Below are positions 24,753 through 37,919 of a stretch of DNA of 64,000 nucleotides, piece after piece. The first letter of the stretch is position 1. Each line of letters begins with the position of its first letter. This DNA is from Paraescarpia echinospica. Taxonomy: Eukaryota > Annelida > Polychaeta > Sabellida > Siboglinidae. The translations under genes were made by a program, and so were the position numbers. Location: the NCBI GenBank assembly GCA_020002185.1, contig CM034533.1, positions 41,014,116 through 41,078,115 on the forward strand, written 5' to 3'. The notes under the pieces were generated by a model. It saw only the letters and a program-made list of their open reading frames with translations, was not told the DNA's origin and ran no database searches.

Positions 24753-25985
24753 TTTACTACAGGTTGTTTTATCTTGGTTTTGCGGGTTGGTGTTGCTATA
24801 TTATATGGGCATTGTGGGGGTTCGGTATCTGCCATCGGGGGCGGGATCGAAGGCAGGAGTGGGTGTGTCCATCAGATCCTAACTCCTACAGTAGTGAAGG
24901 TGCACCGACGACTCAAACAAATATTTCGCGTTTCCCTTTCAGATGTGTTTCTCGCATTCAAGACGTCCACTTATGTCATTTGAAGTTCCAGCATGTTTAA
25001 CTAGCTTGTTCCCTCGTGTTTAACCACCATCCATATCACGGGTTGCACGCTCGACTGGCGCGGTTGTCATGCCAACGCAGATAGCGCAGTATTGTCACCA
25101 CAAACTCATAATAGGCTGCAAATTGCCCATGTCACAAAGCCCTCGCTCACAGTGATTGCCGGCAAAACATACCTCCTTTAGTTATCAGAATTGCCTGATA
25201 TTTAAACCATGTAATTTGCCAGAGTTTTTCCTATGGACAACTAATGACTGATACAAGACACTTGTCAGTTGGGGAAATTAGAAGGTGGTTAGAGCAGTGC
25301 GGGGCTAGGGACCTTTAACCCGACCGATGTTCACCGACTTTGTTTGCTGCGAAACAGTCTTGAATGGGATCTCCCTGTGACTCACCAGAAGGGACTGGTG
25401 TCGGAACATTGGTCTCAGACCTGGTCCCATTTCAAAGATGTGTGACAGTATTGAGAAGCATTCTGTTACCTAGCCTTACCCAACTTCTGTTGGCCTCAGG
25501 TCCCTTAATTTAAGGCTGTTGTGCATCTTCTCTCGTTTGTCTGTGGTCACTAGTTTGGTGGCTTCTTTCAATGTTTTAATAATAGACAACATTTGCAAAC
25601 GTAACTTAACACCTGACGGTACTTAGAAGTGTTCTCTTTGCTAACATTACCTCTCCTCTTTGGGCCTCATGTCCCGTAAGGCTCCAAAGCATATTCTCCA
25701 GGTTGTCCTCAGCTCAGTAAACGGTTCTATATTCGACTCCATTTAAAAATAAATTAAAGTCCATTATAGCGGGAAATTGGTGCATAGCCATATGTGATAT
25801 TTAGAATTCAATTCTTTATTTCCAACTGAAAATAATGCATTCAACATATAATTTAAACAAAATTAGTGTATTGATTATTGATCACCACAGCAAGAACGTA
25901 ACAAGATTGACCAAGATTGTCACCCAGAGCAAAATCCTCAGATGACAAGCGGACAGCAAAACCTTGGGCTTATCAAGAGTACAAA
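24753..25985. other. No gene recognised
   Basis: A diverged copy of the AACAAGATTG/GTCACCCAGAG motif lies at 25899-25980; see the 61.7- and 63.2-kb copies. Otherwise no recognised feature. Confidence 0.5.
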
Positions 25986-27525
25986 AAAATAAAAACATGC
26001 CACTGCCTGTGATATCTCTGCATTGGCTGTTTGAGAAAGACTTGCATTGATTCTTCTCAACACATTTAAGGCATTCTTGATGACTTCATTGCTTTGACTT
26101 CATTGCTTTGCTTTGCAGTCCATGGCACTCTCAGCATTCTTCTTAAGAACCACATTTCAGTGGCTTCTATGGTTTTTTGTGAACTTTTGGTTATTGTCAC
26201 ATCCATATTGCAATATGGGCTCTATGTAGCATTGCAGTACACGTTTTTTCACTTCAATTGATATATTTTTATTTGTTAAAATGTTTTTCATGTTGTGAAA
26301 AGCTGTTTTGGCTTGAGCAATTCGTCTCTTGATCTCATCGTTGCATCGAACGTCGGATGTTATTAGTGATCCCAGATAGTTAAACGTTCGGACTTGCTTC
26401 AAAACAGTGCCATATGTTACCATGTTGCATGTTGGAGTGTAATTTTTCTTTGAGATGACCATGATTTTTGTTTTCTTTTTGTTCAGGGACAGACCTTTTT
26501 TTTTCACTTTCCCTTATTACTGTATCTAGCATCTGTTGTAGATCTATTTCGTTCTCAGCAATCAGTACCGTGTCGTCTGCATATTGCAAATGATTAATGT
26601 TGTATCCCTCTACTTGAATGCCTGGCATATCATCTAATGTGCGTAAGATAAACTCACTGTATAGTGAAAAGAGATCAGGTGATAGGACATACCCTTGTCT
26701 TACAACAAGTTTTATTTCTTGAAATTTACTGATGTAATTTTCTATTCGTATTGCTGCTGTTTGTTCCCAGTACAGATTTCTCACAACTCAGATCTTTCCC
26801 ATCAATGTTCAAATTCTCCAGCATTGATATGATTTCTTCATGACGAACTCTGTCAAATGCCTTTGTGTAATCAATAAAACATACATACAGATCTTTCTGC
26901 GCTTCCAGTGCTCTCTCAATCAGTGTTCGTAGGATGTATATTGCATTTCTTTATCTTCTACAAATCCACATTCTTTTTCAGCAATTTCCGTCTTTATTTT
27001 GTTTCTCATTCTGGTCATAATAATTTTAAGCAACATCTTAATGAAGTGACTCATGAGACTAATTGTACGGTGTAGTTCACATTCAATCGCACCTGGTTTC
27101 TTTGGTATTGCTACAAAAATGGATCTGGATAAATCAGTTGGGATTCGTCTGCTGTCATATATTTTGTTCAAGAAGTCTGTTACTATATCAATACCAAATT
27201 CCTCTAAACACTCAATCATTTCAATGGTAATATTATCTGGTCCAGCAGCTTTTCCCTTCAATATTGGAGGACCATCAAAGTTCTTCTTAATTGGTGGTCT
27301 TTCACCCCTTTCATCATCGTACAGTTCACCAATATATTCTGACCATCTCGAGTATTTTGCCTTTGCCCATTATTATGTTTCCTTCTTTAGATTTCAGGCA
27401 ACCTGTAGCTGAGCATGTTCTTTTCCCCGTGATTTCTCTTATTCTAGCATGCATGGATTTTGTGTCATGCTTATGCTTCTGTTCAATTTCTTTGCATTGA
27501 AACAGCTCAGTAACTCTTAAAGAGC
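25985..27525 (-). pseudogene. RTE-type LINE ORF2 (reverse transcriptase), degenerate
   Basis: On the minus strand, from 27525 down: a linker with EITGKRTCSATGCLKSKEGN, then RWSEYIGELYDDERGERPPI, then KGKAAGPDNITIEMIE (start of the RT domain), a frame-broken IDYTKAFDRV region near 26880, RQGYVLSPDLFSLYSE, the catalytic LQYADDTVLIA, then GLSLNKKKTKIMVISKK and YLGSLITSD, and finally FLRRMLRVPWTAK near 26130. This is the RTE-clade order of LINE polymerases. Several frameshifts and a small deletion near the RT start make it inactive. The N-terminal endonuclease is absent. Confidence 0.9.
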
Positions 27526-29420
27526 AACCCTACCTTGCAGAGTGGGAGGTCTTACCTAGGGGGCTTCATTTCATAGACACCCAAGCGATCACTCATCTGG
27601 TATTTACCTCTGCAAAACATATATGCCCCATTCTTTAAAAAAGTAATTAGGGTCTTGAAATGGTCCAGTGGACCAAGAACACGCCATCTTCTTGTAAGTC
27701 TCAGTTGAGTCATCAGTATAATTGACTGCTGACATGATGTTGTGGTTATTCCAGTAGCGAACTCTCCCCCGTTCTTATGGTTTTATCGTAGGACTGGGAT
27801 CTTTGTGAGCGCATTTTGCCCTGTTTTACAGTAGTGTGTCCACAACATCTACACATTTACAAAATTAATGTGTTTAGTCACATGGGCTTCATTCACATTT
27901 CACTGATTCATCTAGAAAGAGTTGTTCATGACACAGTTATTTGTCGAATGATACACAAACTAGGAATGTATATATATATATATATATCGTATTTTCCAAA
28001 CATAAACTACCAAACAATATTGTTTTCACAACATTTTGCATAACACATTTGTGATAGTTACTTGTTCATAACCTGGTTGCCCAAAAATAAATATTGAAGA
28101 AACGATTCTTGACATTCAGTTCCTGGTAGCCATTCCCAAATGCATATATCTAGAAGAAAGTATTTCGTAGTGCACATTTCACCTTATCTCGATGTTCATA
28201 CTAAATGTAGAGTATATATGAGGCTTGAGAACTCTGCAGCAGTAAACTTGGCCAATGTTTGTTCTGCACGAGAGGAGACCGTCAATGTCTTAGATTCTCA
28301 GACAATACAAGGTATTTGTTGGTGTAATAACATTTCAAATGAAGACATTCTTGCAAAAACAGATCTTAAGATAACTCATCAGCAGGCTGCACCACTGTCG
28401 GATATGTTGGGCTGTAAATGTCTGAAGAATGGACAAGAGTCTTCCCAAATCTGTCTTCTGTGGGGAGTTACAGGATGGAAAGAGAATAGAAGGCAGACAA
28501 ACCTTTGATACAGACATTCTCAAACAAGACCTAAAATCTTTTGAATTCTCAAGAGAAATATGAACTCCTGTCCCTGTGGATTGACCAAGGCACCACGCTG
28601 GCGTGCCGTGCTTCACACTGGTTGTGACATCAACACAGAAACATGTCTGACAAAAACAAGACTATGACATCACATGGATGAGTAGATGACGTTGTGTTTC
28701 AAGACATAAGCCAAAGAGAGAGAGAGAGAGAGAGAGAATGTACCTTGAATGAGCTGCATATTGTTTGAGTTTATATATTAATCATTTGTATGGCAACATA
28801 CCAAAAGCCCCCGAGAAATTTATGTAGATCTTGTCTACTCTATTTATGCCGAGTTATCAAGATTTCATTTACAGTCACCCATCTGTTCAACGAACTGTTA
28901 AAACTAAATACTTTGTTTGACAATCTGTACCGGTGTTCTACATTCAGTTATTAATTGCTGCAGCTGTTTTGACTACTTATATAATAATTCCACCGCAGAC
29001 AATTTTTAACATCATAAGCAATTTAAGAACTGTAAGCAGGAAGAGAAGATGTGTCCAGCTGATTTGGTCTGGTTTTGTTTTTGTAATATATTGTACATTT
29101 TTTGTCCAAGATAAAGATGATCTGGTTAATTGTTAAGGGTATGATAAGAATCTTTTTTATTCTCAATATTTGTTGTTTAAGTAATCCTGTTGTGGGTTAT
29201 TCAATGTTGACGACAGTTTATAATTTTCTGGTTAAAATTCAGAATATCTCGTCATTTGTTTTACATACGATGAAGGAGCTATGTTTATATTAGGAACACA
29301 ACACATGTTAGTCTTCAAGGAGCCATGCCTGTTTGCAAGAACAACTGAGTTTGGAGAAAAGTAGTGGATAGAGCAAGAATGATTACCCAGAGGGAGGAGA
29401 TCGGGTAACAGTTTAACTAA
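27526..29420. other. No gene recognised
   Basis: Intron 2 sequence with an (AT)n run at 27968-27988 and a (GA)n run at 28711-28737. Open frames of up to 122 codons (28140-28508) have no recognisable domain. Confidence 0.5.
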
Positions 29421-29424
29421 AGGC

Positions 29425-30446
29425 CAGTGCACACGAGAGCTATCTGCTGAGCCAACTTTATCGTGAGCAATGTGCCACGCGAGGCGGTGAGCAAAATATC
29501 TTTTAATATTTTTCGCCTCGCGAAGCCAAAGTCTCACCGTCTGCGGCACGCGTAAGCTATGTGCTGAGCTACAAAAATCAACTGGCCAATGAAAATCCGT
29601 AGCGTTTACGTCATTTCAGAATTGGCGACTACCAGCGAAATCGTGAACGACGTCCTTTTTTGAAACTGCAGAAACGTTTCGGGATCCTCAGCATTTAGTT
29701 TCTAATCAGATTTGAATATACACCTTGTCCCTGACGTCTTTGAATCCAATCTGGCTTACGTTGTTCGGCATGCCACTCTCCAACGACGACGACGACATAG
29801 CAACAAATGGAACAGACGATGCAAAAATTATGTTAATTAGTATTAAGTAGTATTCATTATTTGCTAACTGTTAATATGTTTTTTAAATAAATAATTTAAT
29901 AACATTTAACTGTTGAATAAATGTCAGTTTTATTTTAACATTAGTGTAATTTATATATTATTATGACAGTGTATTATTTTGTTTGTTTGATGTTTAGTTA
30001 GTGTTAGTAGTTAGTTAATGTTAGTGGGTTAGTCAGTGTTAAACACTGTAAATTAACGTTTATTACTTATAAAAGCATATTTAATACAAACATTATTGTT
30101 ATATTATAACTTTGTATTAAATTTATACATTTTACAACAGGGTTGCTCTTATGTTAGCAGCATGCATAACTATTGCCTTAATGAGAGTATCCCTGACCAT
30201 ACATTTCTTAGCATTTATTTGTTGTATATAATATGTATTTTATGGTCGAATAAATTATTCTGATTCTGAACATACCATTTTTAACAAAACACGTGATTAA
30301 AATGTAGTCATGTGACTTGATATATAGTGGTTAGTTCAGCACTTTACTCACCATGTGTGGTGAAACGCCGCGAGAGCTATCAGCTGAGCCAACAGCCGCG
30401 CGTGACTGTTTGCTCAGCTGATAGCTCTCATGTGCGCCGGGCTTAA
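29425..30446. mobile_element. TIR-flanked non-autonomous DNA element, about 1.0 kb
   Basis: The left end GGCCAGTGCACACGAGAGCT and the right end (complement of 30412-30446) GCCCGGCGCACATGAGAGCT form imperfect terminal inverted repeats that continue through ATCWGCTGAGC. Each is preceded by TTAA/TAA, which would be the target duplication (TAA as in PIF/Harbinger, or TTAA). The right end also carries an internal hairpin (GAGAGCTATCAGCTGAGCC, 30372 onward, with its complement at 30413). The core is AT-rich with GTTAGT repeats near 29995-30045. No transposase seen. Confidence 0.65.
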
Positions 30447-31050
30447 ATGGGAAGAAGAATAAGAAGCGAGATGATGAGCAGGTCACTTGGTGCAGATGGA
30501 GGCTGGCTGACTACAGAATTGAGCAGATGTGGTGAAACACAGAAGCCACAGGAAGAGGGGACAGACCGCGATTAAAATGGGAAGACTGAGTTAAGAGGGA
30601 TGTAGGAAGGGAACAGGAAGATAATAGGAAAAGAGAAGTGAAAAGGGATACTAGCAAGGACAGGGCAAGAACTGAAATATGTCCTTCCTAGAGGGAGGTA
30701 TAACAAAGAACAACATAGCAATGTTTTGAAAACAGTAACTTGGATAAATTATTTATCTTTAATAAGGGTGAATCAGATGGAATGGTATGACAACCGGCGT
30801 GGAACAACAGCACAAGAACTAAAAGTAACATCTTCCCTTCATAAAAGCAGTCAGGAAAAACAATTTAGTACAGAGGCATAAAATAAAATTGTTCTAATTT
30901 AACAGTATTGTGTTAATTAATATTGTGGATGTTGTTAAAATAGTACATCTTAGCACATGACCTGACAGGGACAGTGATTGAGTTTCTGAAGCATGATTGG
31001 TCTATCTATGACACTGCCTGGTCAACCAGCCTGGCAGACTGATACTATCA
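30447..31050. other. No gene recognised
   Basis: Purine-rich 30447-30720 with LINE-like flavour but no readable domain. Confidence 0.4.
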
Positions 31051-31505
31051 GGGGTAAGACCACATTTAAATTTTACATAGGTGGCCATTATAACGTTTCC
31101 TTCATTTCCTGCTAAATTTGTGGAAAAATTTTCTTGAAAATTTCACAGCATATTTAACTTCCATTGACACAAGTGCTGGGGAAAACTCGTAAAATTCTCA
31201 TACCTCAGTTTTCAGAAAAATCCACCCAAACCTGACACCCCTCAATTTCGCCCCAATCTGGTGACGGATTTTGAAATATTGGTGCGTTCTGCAAAATAGC
31301 CACTGTGCGAATACGCGAGCGACTAGCGTATGTTTATTGCTACCTCGTGAAAGATCTAATGTAGTAGTACATTTAGTATTCACTGGACTGACATGTGCCA
31401 TGCCAAAGTGCTCGAACAAAATTCACACATGCCACCAAAACGGTATTTTCAAGGGCACTCTTTCGGTGGGTAATGGCGGACGAATCCTTAATGTGGTCTT
31501 ACCCC
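31051..31505. mobile_element. 455-bp MITE, copy A, left flank of composite element
   Basis: Perfect 16-bp terminal inverted repeats: starts GGGGTAAGACCACATT and ends AATGTGGTCTTACCCC. By eye it differs from copy B (33566-34020) at only four positions of 455 with no indels. A 73-codon minus-strand frame (31198-31419) is open in both copies but has no recognisable domain. The immediate flanks are TATCA and AAATA, so it has no target duplication of its own. Confidence 0.88.
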
Positions 31506-33565
31506 AAATAGATCTCCTGAATCTTGCAAATCTTCACGAAAGTTAGATTTATATCAAGCTATACATATAACTAGATTAACCACAAAGGGAAATTTACACT
31601 GTCTCAGTAACAATTAAAATATGCGTCATCAAACTGTGCACACCTCCAAGCTAAACAGCGCCTTGAGTTGGTTTAAACATGCTTATTCGGTACTTTATAT
31701 TACATACGACGTTTGCCTGGTATGAATGGTACTGAGCACAGCATACAGGCCAACACAGTATCTTACCGATATGGGAATAAAATATATAGAATATTAACGA
31801 AATATATTTTTCTGTAATTTTTCATAAAATGTTGTATCCTTTTGCAAAAAAATACACAAAATCATTATTTTAAGCAGCATTTTATTGGACATGCACTTTG
31901 CAAATCTTCACGAATTTTTGTATTATGTAATGCCCACAAACTATGCTAAATAATCTGATGCAATCATGAACTATATGTCACTCGTGTACGACACCAGTAG
32001 GTGTCAAAAGCACAAGCCAGGCATTTCAACAATATTCACAATATTGAAAGGCACAGAGGCGTCTTTTGATGGTAACTACAATTATATTGTAGATAACGGG
32101 CTAAAATGCTGGGTGTAAATTGAGGTATATACATAGTACATTATGAAACCAAAACTGAGATGCCCAGTGGAACGTGTATCTTGCGTCACACAAATTGTTG
32201 TCCTAACCCCCCTTAAAATAACCATACTTTTACACAGGCGCAGATCTCTGCTTGATACAGAGTGTCCAAACATCGCCATACGTCAATTATTGGCCACTAT
32301 ATATTTCGCTGATGTACACACATTATTGGAAACAAGAGATACTACTGGCAAAATAGTTAATTTCAGAAAGAAACAAACGTTTGACAAGGACATCCAAGAC
32401 ACGTGATAATGGTTGTTGACAGTTATGGCACCCAGTATCTCTCCAAGTACATCAACGAGTCCATTGTCCTAATCATATTTTATTCAAACATCGCCAAATT
32501 CTTACAAGGGTACTAACAAACATTTATGATGTTAAATATACGGATATAACGTACAAAATACCAGTGGTAAAAACAGCTTCTTGTCAGAGTAGTTGACGTC
32601 AGCCTACAATTAGTTTAAGCTGCCTTGCCTTGTGCAAACTTCGGTATGATTCGGTTATATTACAGCTGAAAAGCACATGATCGTTGAAAATGATAGCATG
32701 CCAGTCCATGTACACAATTTCAACATATGACCCTTCTCTTAGGTGACCAGTTTTAATTTTTATGGCTAAAAATGAACTAATTTGGATCATTGCGGTCGCT
32801 GCACATTTGGAGAGTCACACACTGTTATGATATTCTCTGTCACTTTCGTGGTATATTTATGTAGATTCTCAATTGTTCTTCTTGTCTCAGTTAGTGTATG
32901 GATGTTGCTATAAAAAATAGGAGCTAGATGCCTGATTAGTAGAAGTGTGTGGACAACTTGCTTCCTATGGTGGCCAACATTTCACTAAAATTAGGGCCGC
33001 GTTAGGGGGGGGGTGGAATCAAAATGTTGCCTGCTTGCCCATTATTGCTTATTGTGCGATCCAAGTATGATATATATAAGTGCCATATAATTAGGAAGGA
33101 CAAGTTGGAACAGCAGAAACACCCACGTTAGTATTGGGGTTATGAAACACGCATTTATAGATGTCGCTTACAAAAATATAAATGATATAACTAAGGCGAA
33201 ATTCATCCTACTGGAAATATGTCAATATTGTTGCACATGATGTAGATTTAAAAGAAACTCCACACCCTGACACATATACACTTTTTACACAAGCTTTCGT
33301 GGTACTCAGTATCATAGAACATGCTTGGAATATACTTTTTAACTTTCACGCCACCAAAATTATCACTTTATTTTCCATGCATATCACATAATAACTGGCT
33401 TATTAATTACTTTTAAAACTTCTTTTAGATGTAATACTAACAGTATGCAATAGCTGCACGATATTCTGGTCTACACCAGCTTCCAAATACAGCCGAAAAA
33501 CCATCACCCGTCGCTCAAATCACATTTTGGCAGTTTTTGTGATAAAACGGGCGTATCTCTAATTT
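31506..33565. other. 2,060-bp interior between the two identical MITE copies
   Basis: AT-rich. CTTGCAAATCTTCACGAA recurs at about 31521 and 31900. The longest frame (32143-32406, 87 codons) has no recognisable domain. I see no reverse transcriptase, integrase, transposase, primer-binding site or polypurine tract. It appears to be cargo or deleted interior. Confidence 0.6.
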
Positions 33566-34020
33566 GGGGTAAGACCACATTTAAATTTTACATAGGCGGC
33601 CATTATAACGTTTCCTTCATTTCCTGCTAAATTTGTGGAAAAATTTTCTTGAAAATTTCACAGCATATTTAACTTCCATTGACACAAGTGCTGGGGAAAA
33701 CTCGTAAAATTCTCATACCTCAGTTTTCAGAAAAATCCACCCAAACCTGACACCCCTCAATTTCGCCCCAATCTGGTGACGGATTTTGAAATATTGGTGC
33801 GTTCTGCAAAATAGCCACTGTGCGAATACGCGAGCGACTAGCGTATGTTTATTGCTACCTCGTGAAAGATCTAATGTAGTAGTACATTCAGTATTCACTG
33901 GACTGACATGTGCCATGCCAAAGTGCTCGAACAAAATTCACACATGACACCAAAACGGTATTTTCAAGGGCACTCTTTCGGTGGGTAATGGCAGACGAAT
34001 CCTTAATGTGGTCTTACCCC
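33566..34020. mobile_element. 455-bp MITE, copy B, right flank of composite element
   Basis: Same ends, length and orientation as copy A (direct repeat). ATCA immediately after it (34021-34024) equals ATCA immediately before copy A (31047-31050), so the whole 31051-34020 block looks inserted as one unit with a 4-bp target duplication. Confidence 0.88.
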
Positions 34021-35970
34021 ATCATGTTGCCAGCAGACCTGTGCCACTCATACCCAGAGGAACTGCATTTTTGTGTGTAACTCTAGAAGCCCTGTTATCA
34101 GTGTGTTCTGAATGTGCCCTATCAGAGGTTAGCCAAGTTGTTAACTAGAGCTCTGGGGTAATATGTGTGTTATCACCTGAGATCAATTGCTCATATTATG
34201 TGCATTAGAAGGCAATTGTGTGGCGAATGCTATCACCAGCCCCTCTGTCAATAACATGATTCGCTTGGCTACTTCCCGCCTCCTGTCTTATATAAACACT
34301 CCTTGGTGCATTCATGAGAAACAAGTCATGGTCTATCTGTGGGCTGGTTTAACTAATTTCTGCCTGTGTTGTCTTTTGTTCTGCCATGTTGGGTAAAGTG
34401 TTGCTCTAGGGGTAAAACTCCACACCCCGGGGCTCCCTGTTTTACAGCTTGTATCATTGACAGCAGGAACCTGTGTATGGCTAAGAGAAATTGAAAGACT
34501 ATGCAGCAGGATTTCAGTGATTTGATTGTTGGTGATAATGTTTTGTGTATGGTTTTGAAAAGCACACGTTTTCACTGATCTTCTGTTGTGATGTGGTACG
34601 AATCCGAAGATTGGTAAAGCCAAAATAATGTAAATGGACCGCCTAAATAAATAATAAATATCTATAGTTTTTATATAATAATTATTAGGGTGTTTTCATA
34701 GTCTTTATTTAAAATGAATTTGTGTCTTTTTAATTCCTCATGTATGATATTAATTTTTTTTAATTAAATGCATTTTGAAGGATAAATCCGACTATTGATT
34801 GGCCAGTTTCATACTTTAACTTAGAGCATTTAAACATTGTATTACTGTTTTTCACAAAATCGCAAACTTTCTTCAGAATATGTAAATATATGCTGTTGTG
34901 AAAAGTATACATATATTTTATGTCAATGTATTCATAATGTATTTGCACTACTGTGGGATCAGCACAATTTTTCTGGTGTTTTCTCATGAATGATTTGCTG
35001 TCTTTAAAATAAATCCTTCCATCACAAAATAATTAAAAAAACTCCACAAACGTCTTTATACAGATACATAATGTTGGGACGATGAACTGTGACCTTTCAT
35101 AGTTCACCCTTCCAAGGGCAGTAGTCATGTCACTGTAGAATTACTCTCACAGAATCTAGATCAACTTTCCAATTATAGAATTTCCAAGAACCTGAACAGA
35201 TTCCCCCAAATATGAATTGCAACCTGCTGACATTCCTCCGGAGATCTTGCACTGTGTGAACTGTCGGCTGATCCAGTGTATTGAATGTTTTTTGACAAGA
35301 TAGGCGGAGTAGAGGGGAACGTTTAGTGTGTCTCACATCCCTTGATATGAGGATACCACAAGGTGTCATGTTTTCATAAACTCCATGTGGCAGCAATGTA
35401 CGTTAAACAAAAACAATCACGTTTCATATGAAAAGTGGGGTAGATATTTTTCTTGGCATTTTCTCTTCATCAGACATGTTTCTGTGGAATTTTGTACTCA
35501 ATAATAATAAGGGGATGTTTCTGGTCCCCCTTTATGTGTTTATAGTTATGAAAGAAAGAAAATGGAAATGGTGTGGAGAGACAGCGTGTTTTGTTCAGTT
35601 AAACTATGAACAGTCATATTAGGAAAAAAATATATGGTACGGATAATAAAACATGGAATATTTGTACAATAAAGATACACAAATAAAAATTGACTTTGCA
35701 TACTTATCAAGGATTATTTTTGGTACATTGTCATACATAAGTTAGTTTGTGGTAGTACACATTTTTGTGGTATGGATTTTTGTCAGTATGTGATCAAAAG
35801 GACTTGATTTAAAATACTTTTAACAATTTGTTTATGCTTAATTAATTATGTGTTAGAGATTTAAACTGGATATCATATGCAAGCTTTTGTTCAGGTTTTT
35901 ATAGATTGCATTTTGTATTTATAAGCAGAATTTACACCCATGAGTACATTATGAAGGAAATGTTTCTTTA
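34021..35970. other. No gene recognised
   Basis: Intron 2 sequence, AT-rich, only short open frames without domains. Confidence 0.55.
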
Positions 35971-36004
35971 TTAATTAACATATATAATTAACATATATAA
36001 TTAT

Positions 36005-36990
36005 ATATATGTGCGACTCATTTCATATATATTAATGAAATGAGTCGCATGTCGGAAATGTTTAATATCGAGTTATTAGTAGCGTTGGAAAGAGCAGAAT
36101 CTCTGCTTTCACATGGTGTATCATGTAAAAAGATATCGTAATTCTAACTGAAGTTATGGCTTAACAAACACTTGGGGTAGAAACCTTCAAACCCAGAAAA
36201 CGGCCGTCAAAGTTGATGCAAAATATTCGTTATGTTTCATGAAATCTACCTTAGTTACCGTGGACAGATCTAGCTAAAATTTTGTGCTCGTCAGGCTCGC
36301 TTCCATCCGTTAAGTCTTCCAAAAAATACTCCTCGATCAAACTGTCAATCTGTGCGCGATCACTTCCATCCGAATTTATCAGCTTCGCCACGTTAAACGT
36401 CGTTCTTCACGTCTTCTTAATCGTTATCTGGGTCAGCAGTGACGCGGTGAAATACATTGTGCGCATGCGTGTGTTTACAGATTATGTAAATGACCCATCA
36501 CTGAACCAATGAGAACAGTTGCCTGGGTCATGCAGCTGCTGTTGCTACCACGTGATCCAAATAGTTTACACAGCTGGCGTAAACAGGGGGCGTCTTCCAA
36601 GCTCTCTGGAGGTCACAGAATGTAGTTATTAGCATATTTATGCCCATATATAGGAAGATGACGCGTCAAGCTTCGTGGTGATATCCCATATGTTAGGAGT
36701 GTCCCAAAATTAGCAGTTGCGAACGTGCACAATTACTGGCATTTTTGGCGTTATTTTAAGGAAATCGAGCGGAACACTTCGCACAGCTCTACAAAAATCG
36801 TTTTAAAATACACAAAACAGAGTTAATTAGAGGGAAGCTAGAGTAGCAATCGATAAAACGAATACCAAAGAATAATTTTCAGGGGAAATCTCAAAATCGA
36901 TGGATTCGCGATTTGTTCACATAAACGGCATTTACGGAAAATCATATTTGCTGACATCCGACTCATTTCGTTAAGATGGGTCACATATAT
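36005..36990. mobile_element. TIR element of about 1 kb with terminal hairpin
   Basis: The left side TTAATGAAATGAGTCGCATG (36033) and the complement of the right side, TTAACGAAATGAGTCGGATG (36953-36974), form inverted repeats. Both sit next to TATATATGTG. The left end also has a 14-bp hairpin GCGACTCATTTCAT with its complement (36013-36048). The core is more GC-rich (36250-36700) than its surroundings. No transposase. TA-rich flanks suggest a Tc1/mariner-like or related MITE, not resolved. Confidence 0.65.
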
Positions 36991-37919
36991 ATATATATAT
37001 ATATTACAGTGAATGAGATAAAGTGTTTATAGTTTCTATAAAAAAACACCGTTAACTACGCCTGGACCTGGATAGATATATTATCTGTGAGGAAAATTAG
37101 ACCAGTGTTGGAATGCTGACATAATATTGTAGGCCAGTCCAGGCTGTTTTGCTGTCATAATCTGACCTGTATGAGGAAACTGCCTCAATTTAGCAGAACA
37201 AGATAACGTGTTATCTCAGATCAGTAAGTCATGACTAGTGACAAATGATTGATTGTCTGCAGATAACCTCTTTCTGAGAATAACAGACCCACATACACCC
37301 TGTACAAATCTATGCTACTACTATACAAAATTAGTATGGTCTAAATTTAGGTGTATAGATCACTTACAATGTGTGATGTAGTCATTTTTAGCTATTCTGT
37401 AATCCTTCAAATGTGATAAATAGGTCAGGCACAACTGGCTTTACATAGTTATAATGTTTGAGATGATGGTATGTAATGATTTCAATTCGCTTTTGTACTC
37501 TGATCTCGTAATACATAGATGAATGTAAGATGTATGTAAACTACTGTGACAGTCTATCTATGGTCTGGGGGATTCCTTTTATGGTACTGCCATCTAGTGT
37601 ATAGTGTCATATGTATTCAGTGGCGCCATCTGGTGCATGCAATAATATACATTTTACACAACCCTTCAACTGTTCCTTTCTTCACTGCCTTATTTCGTCA
37701 ATATAACTCGCACCATTAGTCCAGTACCAATAAGTTACTGTGTATTAAGTGACCGAGACAAGCAAGGGTGTAACCAATATCTCTGTTGATAGCGGGATGT
37801 ATGTTGGATTAGATTGTTTCAAAATAAATATAACAAAACCTGGAATGTGTTTACACACTGATAGCTTTGCTAGAACATATTGTTGGTATATGCATGCTAA
37901 GTATTGTTGTACCTTTCAG
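36991..37919. other. End of Gli intron 2
   Basis: No gene seen. A CCATCTAGTG and GCGCCATCTGGTG pair at 37588-37640 is an imperfect short duplication. Confidence 0.5.

Noticed and set aside
31380..31546. Frame reading MPKCSNK, like the start of a THAP domain
   Set aside because: Only a few residues match; the required C-x-C-x(35-50)-C-x2-H spacing is not present.
31051..34020. Ordinary LTR retrotransposon
   Set aside because: Terminal repeats lack TG...CA ends; no primer-binding site, polypurine tract or retroviral-type domains seen.
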